Source: Anaerolineales bacterium
GTDB lineage: Bacteria; Chloroflexota; Anaerolineae; Promineifilales; Promineifilaceae
Direction of reading: 5' to 3'
DNA: 10,116 nt
Assembly (NCBI GenBank): GCA_020432595.1
Contig: JAGQGA010000141.1
Span: 1 to 10,116 of the forward strand
Of this stretch, positions 6,955 to 10,116 are shown in pieces. Numbering within the stretch: position 1 is the first letter of the stretch; each line of letters opens with the position of its first letter. A program made the position numbers and the translations under genes. The notes beneath the pieces are model-generated. The model ran no database searches, had not been told where the DNA came from, and saw nothing but the letters and a program-made list of their open reading frames with translations.

Positions 6955-7371
6955 ATGGCAATTATTGATGCTTCCGTCTATGTTGCCCTGATGAATGAGC
7001 AAGAAAAAGCCCATGCTGCTTGCTGGCGATGGTTTGAACAAGCTGTTGAGCAGAAACAAATACTCTCCTCCCCAGCAATTCTAGTTGCTGAGGTAGGAGC
7101 CGCCTTAAGCAGGGGCACAGCCGACACATCATTTGCACGCCAAGTCGTCGAACAACTGCACCATTCAGTAACGATCCAACTGTTGGCCATAACGCCCTCT
7201 CTAGCCTTTCGCGCTGGAATCATCGCCGCTGACTACAAAATTAGGGGGTGCGATGCCATTTATGTGACATTAGCGGAACAATTAGGGAGGCCGTTGGTAA
7301 CGCTGGATAAGCAGCAGCTAGAGCGCGGTTCCCGTGTTGTCACCACAATGTCACCAGAAACGGCCGTTTAA
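6955..7371 (+). CDS. PIN-domain RNase toxin (VapC-like)
   Basis: The product has 138 residues, typical for VapC toxins. The four acidic residues of the Mg2+-dependent PIN active site are visible: D5 (IIDASVYVAL), E46 (LVAEVGAAL), D100 (RGCDAIYVTLA) and D118 (LVTLDKQQ). The family cleaves RNA, often tRNA or rRNA, in the cytoplasm and slows growth when free of its antitoxin. AGAGG (6942-6946) in the end of the antitoxin gene serves as the ribosome site; the genes are two bases apart. Here the antitoxin is Phd/YefM-like rather than AbrB-like VapB, a known mixed pairing. The last codons (Glu-Thr-Ala-Val-stop) are supplied by an AACGGCCGTT palindrome at 7359-7368, extending the protein a little beyond the usual end of the fold. 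The target RNA cannot be told from sequence. Confidence 0.9.
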   Translation: MAIIDASVYVALMNEQEKAHAACWRWFEQAVEQKQILSSPAILVAEVGAALSRGTADTSFARQVVEQLHHSVTIQLLAITPSLAFRAGIIAADYKIRGCDAIYVTLAEQLGRPLVTLDKQQLERGSRVVTTMSPETAV

Positions 7372-7423
7372 TTCGCCTCTCCCCACACTCTGTATTAAAC
7401 TTGTGCCAAAATAATCACAAAAG

Positions 7424-7489
7424 TTGGGGATTAGAGATTAGAGATTGTGAGCCTTCATCAATCTCCAATCGCCAATCTCCAATCGCCAA
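7424..7489. repeat. Heptamer-built inverted repeat upstream of the moxR-like gene
   Basis: The left arm (7424-7447) has GATTAGAGATTAGAGATTG; the right arm (7459-7489) has CAATCTCCAATCGCCAATCT and continues. Both are runs of a 7-base unit (GGAGATT/AATCTCC) facing each other across a short loop (TGAGCCTTCAT). Pairing is imperfect, with several A/G differences. The right arm ends five bases before the ATG at 7495, so it occupies the place of a ribosome binding site. Confidence 0.75.
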
Positions 7490-7494
7490 ACCGT

Positions 7495-8430
7495 ATGATT
7501 GCAGAAACGGCCGTTAAACTCCGCCAAAACATCCAAAAAGTCATCGTCGGCAAAGACGAAATCATTGACCTCACCCTCATCGCCATGCTCTGCGGCGGGC
7601 ATTTGCTCCTCGAAGACGTGCCCGGCACCGGCAAAACCACCCTCGCCAAAACCATCGCCGCCTCGCTCGGCTGCACCTTCCACCGCGTCCAGTTCACCCC
7701 CGACCTCCTTCCCTCCGATGTCACCGGCATCTACTACTACAACCAGAAAAGCCAGGAATTCGAGTTCCGCCCCGGCCCCATCATCTCGCAAATTTTGCTG
7801 GCCGACGAAATCAACCGCGCCACGCCGCGCACCCAGTCAGCCTTGCTAGAAGCGATGCAGGAGCGGCAGGTGACAGTAGACATTGCCACCCATAAGCTAC
7901 CGCAGCCCTTCCTTGTTCTCGCTACGCAAAACCCGGTGGAACTGGAAGGCACTTTCCCCCTGCCCGAAGCCCAACTCGACCGCTTCCTGATGAAAATCGC
8001 CCTCGGCTACCCCAGCGCCAGCGAAGAAAACGACATTTTGCTCCGCTTTGAACGGCAAGACCCGCTGGAAACGCTGGAAGCAGTGGTGCAGCCGGCCGAC
8101 ATTCTCACCATGCAAGATGAAGCCCGGCAAATTCGCGTCGAAACCTCCGTCCGCAACTACATCGTCAACGTTTGCCGCGCTACCCGCGACCACAACGACA
8201 TTGAGCTGGGAGCCAGCCCTCGCGCTACCATGGCCTTGTACCGCACTTGCCAGGCATTAGCGGCCGTTCGCGGGCGCGACTTCGTCATCCCCGATGATGT
8301 CAAAACCATGGCCCCCTACGTCCTCACCCACCGCCTCATGGTCAACCCCCAAACCCGCCTCCGCGGCCGCAAACCTGAAGATGTGATCAAAGAGGTCGTG
8401 GCGACGGTGCCGGTTCCAGTTGAAAATTAG
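7495..8430 (+). CDS. MoxR-family AAA+ ATPase
   Basis: The product has 311 residues from the ATG at 7495, the usual MoxR size. A GTG at 7447 is in frame, but the added 16 residues are only translated heptamer repeat. Visible motifs: Walker A PGTGKTT (43-49), Walker B LLADEIN (101-107, D104-E105), sensor 1 ATQNP (143-147), arginine finger region LDRF (161-164) and sensor 2 GASPRA (239-244). 'RVQFTPDLLPSDVTG' and 'FRPGPI' are MoxR hallmarks. These ATPases act as chaperone-like remodelers for metal insertion or maturation of VWA-containing or membrane protein complexes. The downstream DUF58 gene, 72 bases away, is the standard partner and supports an operon. There is no Shine-Dalgarno before the start. 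One AACGGCCGTT copy (7506-7515) encodes Thr-Ala-Val near the N-terminus. Confidence 0.95.
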   Translation: MIAETAVKLRQNIQKVIVGKDEIIDLTLIAMLCGGHLLLEDVPGTGKTTLAKTIAASLGCTFHRVQFTPDLLPSDVTGIYYYNQKSQEFEFRPGPIISQILLADEINRATPRTQSALLEAMQERQVTVDIATHKLPQPFLVLATQNPVELEGTFPLPEAQLDRFLMKIALGYPSASEENDILLRFERQDPLETLEAVVQPADILTMQDEARQIRVETSVRNYIVNVCRATRDHNDIELGASPRATMALYRTCQALAAVRGRDFVIPDDVKTMAPYVLTHRLMVNPQTRLRGRKPEDVIKEVVATVPVPVEN

Positions 8431-8439
8431 CGATTACTA

Positions 8440-8492
8440 GAGATTGGAGATTGGAGATTATAAACCTTCATCAATCTCCAATCCCCAATCTC
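8440..8492. repeat. Heptamer-built hairpin between the moxR-like and DUF58 genes
   Basis: The left arm (8440-8459, GAGATTGGAGATTGGAGATT) pairs with 8473-8492 over 20 bp with a single mismatch, closing a 13-base loop. The 19 bases CCTTCATCAATCTCCAATC at 8465-8483 are identical to 7452-7470, so this is a second copy of the element before the moxR-like gene. It lies within the two-gene transcript, ten bases before the DUF58 ATG, where it could reduce translation or readthrough (inference). Confidence 0.85.
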
Positions 8493-8502
8493 CCCTCCTC
8501 CC

Positions 8503-9969
8503 ATGCTCCAATCCCCCGAACAAATCCACCTCGTCATTCGGCAAAACCAGCGGCAAGCACGTTCTGAAGCACGGCGTAACCTGATGGTGGCGGCCATGAG
8601 CGGCAAAGGTGTCAACATGGCTGATGTCGCCCAGGCGCGGGGGCTGGTGCTGCGCGAACGGGAGAACAGCATTTTTAGTGATGCCTGGATTCCTCTGGCG
8701 GTGCTGTTTGTCGTCATCGGGCTGCTCACCGGCCGTAACCCCGCTCTGCTCGCCCTCGGTGCCGTGCTGCTGCTCATCGTCGCTGTTAGCACCATGTGGA
8801 AAAACCTGTCGCTGCTGGGTGTGACCTATGAACGCAGCTTTGACCAAACCCGCGTTTTCCCCGGCGAACCCATCGAAATGACCATCACCGTCGGCAACGA
8901 TAAATTTTTGCCCCTCACCTGGCTCCGCTTCCGCGATGACCTGCCCATTTCGCCCGAAGAAAGCTTTATTTCGCAAACGGCCGCCGAAATTTCCGGCTCC
9001 TACACCCTCTACAACACCTTTTCGCTGCAAGGCCATGAGCAAACCGAGCGCAGCGTCACCCTGCGCTTCCCCAAGCGGGGCTACTACCACATCGGCCCCG
9101 TCACCTATGAATCGGGCGACATTTTTACCTTGTTTACCATTGAACGGGAGCATCATCATCTGGATACGCTGGTAGTTTACCCGCAGCTTTGGCCGCTGGA
9201 GCAGCTTGGGCTGCCCGCTAAGGAGCCGTTTGGCGAGGTGAAAGTGAGCCGCAGCCTGTTTACCGACCCAATCAAAACACAGGGCATCCGCGACTACCAC
9301 CCCAACGACCGCTTCCGCGATGTTCACTGGAAGGCAACGGCGCGGCGGGGGAGTTTGCAAACAAAGGTATATGATCCGTCTACGGGGATGACAACGGCCG
9401 TTTTTCTCAACGTCGCCACCTTCGCCAAACATTGGATGGGGTTTAACAGCGACCTGCTTGAACGCGCCGTCAGCGTTGCCGCGTCCATTGCCAATTATGG
9501 CGTACAGCAGGGGTGGGGCGTGGGCTTCTACGCCAACGGCTCCGTCCCCAACTCCGACCAGCCCATCCGCGTCGCCCCCGGCCGCTCCCCCGACCAGCTT
9601 GGCCGGGTGCTGGAAGCAATGGCCGCCGTCACCGAATTTGCCACTAGCTCCATTGACCTGATGCTGCTGCGTGAAAGCCCTGGCTTGCCCTGGGTTGCCA
9701 CCATCGTTCTCGTCACCGGCATTGTCACCGACGAGATCATGGTTGCCCTGCTGCGGCTAAAGGAAGCAGGGCGGCGCGTGGTATTGATCTCGCTGGCCGA
9801 CGACCCTCCGCCGCTGGGTCTGGGCAACATGCTCACCTACCACATTCCCGCCACCGTCCCCGCCTTCCAAAAAGGGCGCAAAGCCGCCACCGCCACCGAA
9901 GTCGCCCTTAACGCCATCCCCACGCCCGAACCGCTGGGGATTAGTTTTGAGAAAATAACACAGAATTGA
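8503..9969 (+). CDS. DUF58-domain membrane protein, partner of the MoxR ATPase
   Basis: The product has 488 residues. Residues 1-60 are hydrophilic and basic, an N-terminal extension. Two adjacent membrane segments lie at about 62-77 and 80-97. A beta-rich region (~105-225) has FPGEPIEMTITVGN, typical of this family's extracytoplasmic-looking beta domain. The DUF58 signature GIRDYHPNDRFRDVHWKATA (261-280), followed by RRGSLQTKVYDP, is clear. A VWA-like alpha/beta tail follows (~295-435: TAVFLNVATF, IVLVTGIVTD, RVVLISLADD). The molecular role of DUF58 is not firmly known; it is nearly always next to MoxR and often next to a transglutaminase-like membrane protein, which may lie beyond the window. 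The ATG at 8503 follows a pyrimidine-rich tract with no Shine-Dalgarno; GTG or ATG alternatives inside the N-terminus (codon 28 or 32) would remove only part of the hydrophilic extension. One AACGGCCGTT copy lies at 9393-9402. Confidence 0.92.
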   Translation: MLQSPEQIHLVIRQNQRQARSEARRNLMVAAMSGKGVNMADVAQARGLVLRERENSIFSDAWIPLAVLFVVIGLLTGRNPALLALGAVLLLIVAVSTMWKNLSLLGVTYERSFDQTRVFPGEPIEMTITVGNDKFLPLTWLRFRDDLPISPEESFISQTAAEISGSYTLYNTFSLQGHEQTERSVTLRFPKRGYYHIGPVTYESGDIFTLFTIEREHHHLDTLVVYPQLWPLEQLGLPAKEPFGEVKVSRSLFTDPIKTQGIRDYHPNDRFRDVHWKATARRGSLQTKVYDPSTGMTTAVFLNVATFAKHWMGFNSDLLERAVSVAASIANYGVQQGWGVGFYANGSVPNSDQPIRVAPGRSPDQLGRVLEAMAAVTEFATSSIDLMLLRESPGLPWVATIVLVTGIVTDEIMVALLRLKEAGRRVVLISLADDPPPLGLGNMLTYHIPATVPAFQKGRKAATATEVALNAIPTPEPLGISFEKITQN

Positions 9970-10017
9970 TCACCGCGAATGGCACTGGTTTTCAGTATGG
10001 TCACAAAGAAATTACAC

Positions 10018-10052
10018 AGAGTTCCACAGAGTCCAGAAAGAGTTCCACAGAG
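10018..10052. repeat. Direct repeat AGAGTTCCACAGAG, two copies 21 bases apart
   Basis: AGAGTTCCACAGAG occurs at 10018-10031 and again at 10039-10052. The second copy enters the left arm of the hairpin at 10042-10077. This CACAGAG-rich sequence looks like an interspersed intergenic repeat. Confidence 0.75.
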
Positions 10053-10085
10053 GTTTCTCTGGGAACCTCTGTAGAACCTTTTTGC
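10042..10085 (+). terminator. Probable Rho-independent terminator after the DUF58 gene
   Basis: GTTC-c-ACAGAGGTT (10042-10055) pairs with AACCTCTGT-a-GAAC (10064-10077): 13 pairs with one mismatch and an 8-base loop, TCTCTGGG. The stem is followed directly by CTTTTTGC. It lies 72 bases after the DUF58 stop. If it works as a terminator, the moxR-DUF58 unit ends here and the usual third partner gene is not cotranscribed from this promoter. Confidence 0.6.
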
Positions 10086-10116
10086 AAATAATCCAGGTTC
10101 TGTTGGCATTTGTCAT

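Larger units (their letters stand above)
153..9402. repeat. AACGGCCGTT highly iterated palindrome, 14 exact copies (family entry)
   Basis: Exact copies start at 153, 590, 2283, 2703, 2967, 3107, 3928, 4516, 5020, 5233, 5742, 7359, 7506 and 9393. Close variants are at 6593 (AACGACCGTT), 8269 (AGCGGCCGTT) and 8976 (AACGGCCGCC). Thirteen exact copies are inside genes on both strands; only 2283 is intergenic. In ten coding copies the frame is ACG-GCC-GTT (Thr-Ala-Val); two use AAC-GGC-CGT (Asn-Gly-Arg) and one AAA-CGG-CCG-TTT. The behaviour recalls the cyanobacterial HIP1 octamer. The role is unknown. Confidence 0.9.

Noticed and set aside
7447..7494. GTG start for the moxR-like gene at 7447
   Set aside because: The added 16 residues are repeat-encoded and not part of the MoxR fold; ATG 7495 gives the normal length.
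8458..9432. 324-residue open frame on the minus strand
   Set aside because: It is antisense to the clear DUF58 gene and shows no recognisable domain.
9837..10109. 90-residue minus-strand frame at the right end
   Set aside because: It runs across the hairpin and repeat and into the end of the DUF58 gene, with no ribosome site or family pattern.

Overview
The window is GC-rich, gene-dense bacterial DNA, probably from an uncultured Chloroflexota (Anaerolineae or Ardenticatenia-like). That placement is an inference. It rests on the gene content, on intergenic heptamer and palindrome repeats, and on a 10-bp palindrome (AACGGCCGTT) that occurs 14 times exactly where about 0.01 copies are expected by chance. 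No rRNA, tRNA, CRISPR array or IS element was seen.

Layout. Positions 1-842 hold the 3' part of a gene resembling C69/secernin-type dipeptidases; its start lies outside the window. It is followed by an unrecognised 445-residue protein (895-2232) with a lectin/LamG-like front half and a glycine-rich beta-rich tail. This gene is visibly AT-richer than its neighbours and has no AACGGCCGTT copy, so it may have been acquired. A convergent gap with a hairpin separates it from a minus-strand M20 amidohydrolase (2367-3599, allantoate or N-carbamoyl-amino-acid type). A 281-bp repeat-rich divergent gap then leads to an 884-residue molybdenum hydroxylase (3881-6535), in which the two-[2Fe-2S] subunit is fused in front of the molybdopterin subunit. 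The two divergent genes suggest oxidation and ring or amide breakdown of N-heterocycles such as purines, but the substrate cannot be read from the sequence.

Next is a compact toxin-antitoxin operon: a Phd/YefM-like antitoxin (6683-6952) and a PIN/VapC-like RNase toxin (6955-7371). It sits behind a near-consensus sigma-70 promoter with a small inverted repeat over the -10 box. The right end holds a MoxR AAA+ ATPase (7495-8430) and a DUF58 membrane protein (8503-9969), a classic pair in which the chaperone-like ATPase is thought to act on a metal-binding/VWA-type partner at the membrane. A repeat-derived hairpin, likely a terminator, closes this unit.

Gaps: 843-894, 2233-2366, 3600-3880, 6536-6682, 7372-7494, 8431-8502 and 9970-10116. 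None exceeds 300 bases, and most hold structured repeats. Three carry AATCTCC-type heptamer runs directly upstream of plus-strand start codons, two of them folded into hairpins. The most unusual signals are the AACGGCCGTT palindrome, used in a preferred reading frame (Thr-Ala-Val), and the family of heptamer-built intergenic palindromes.
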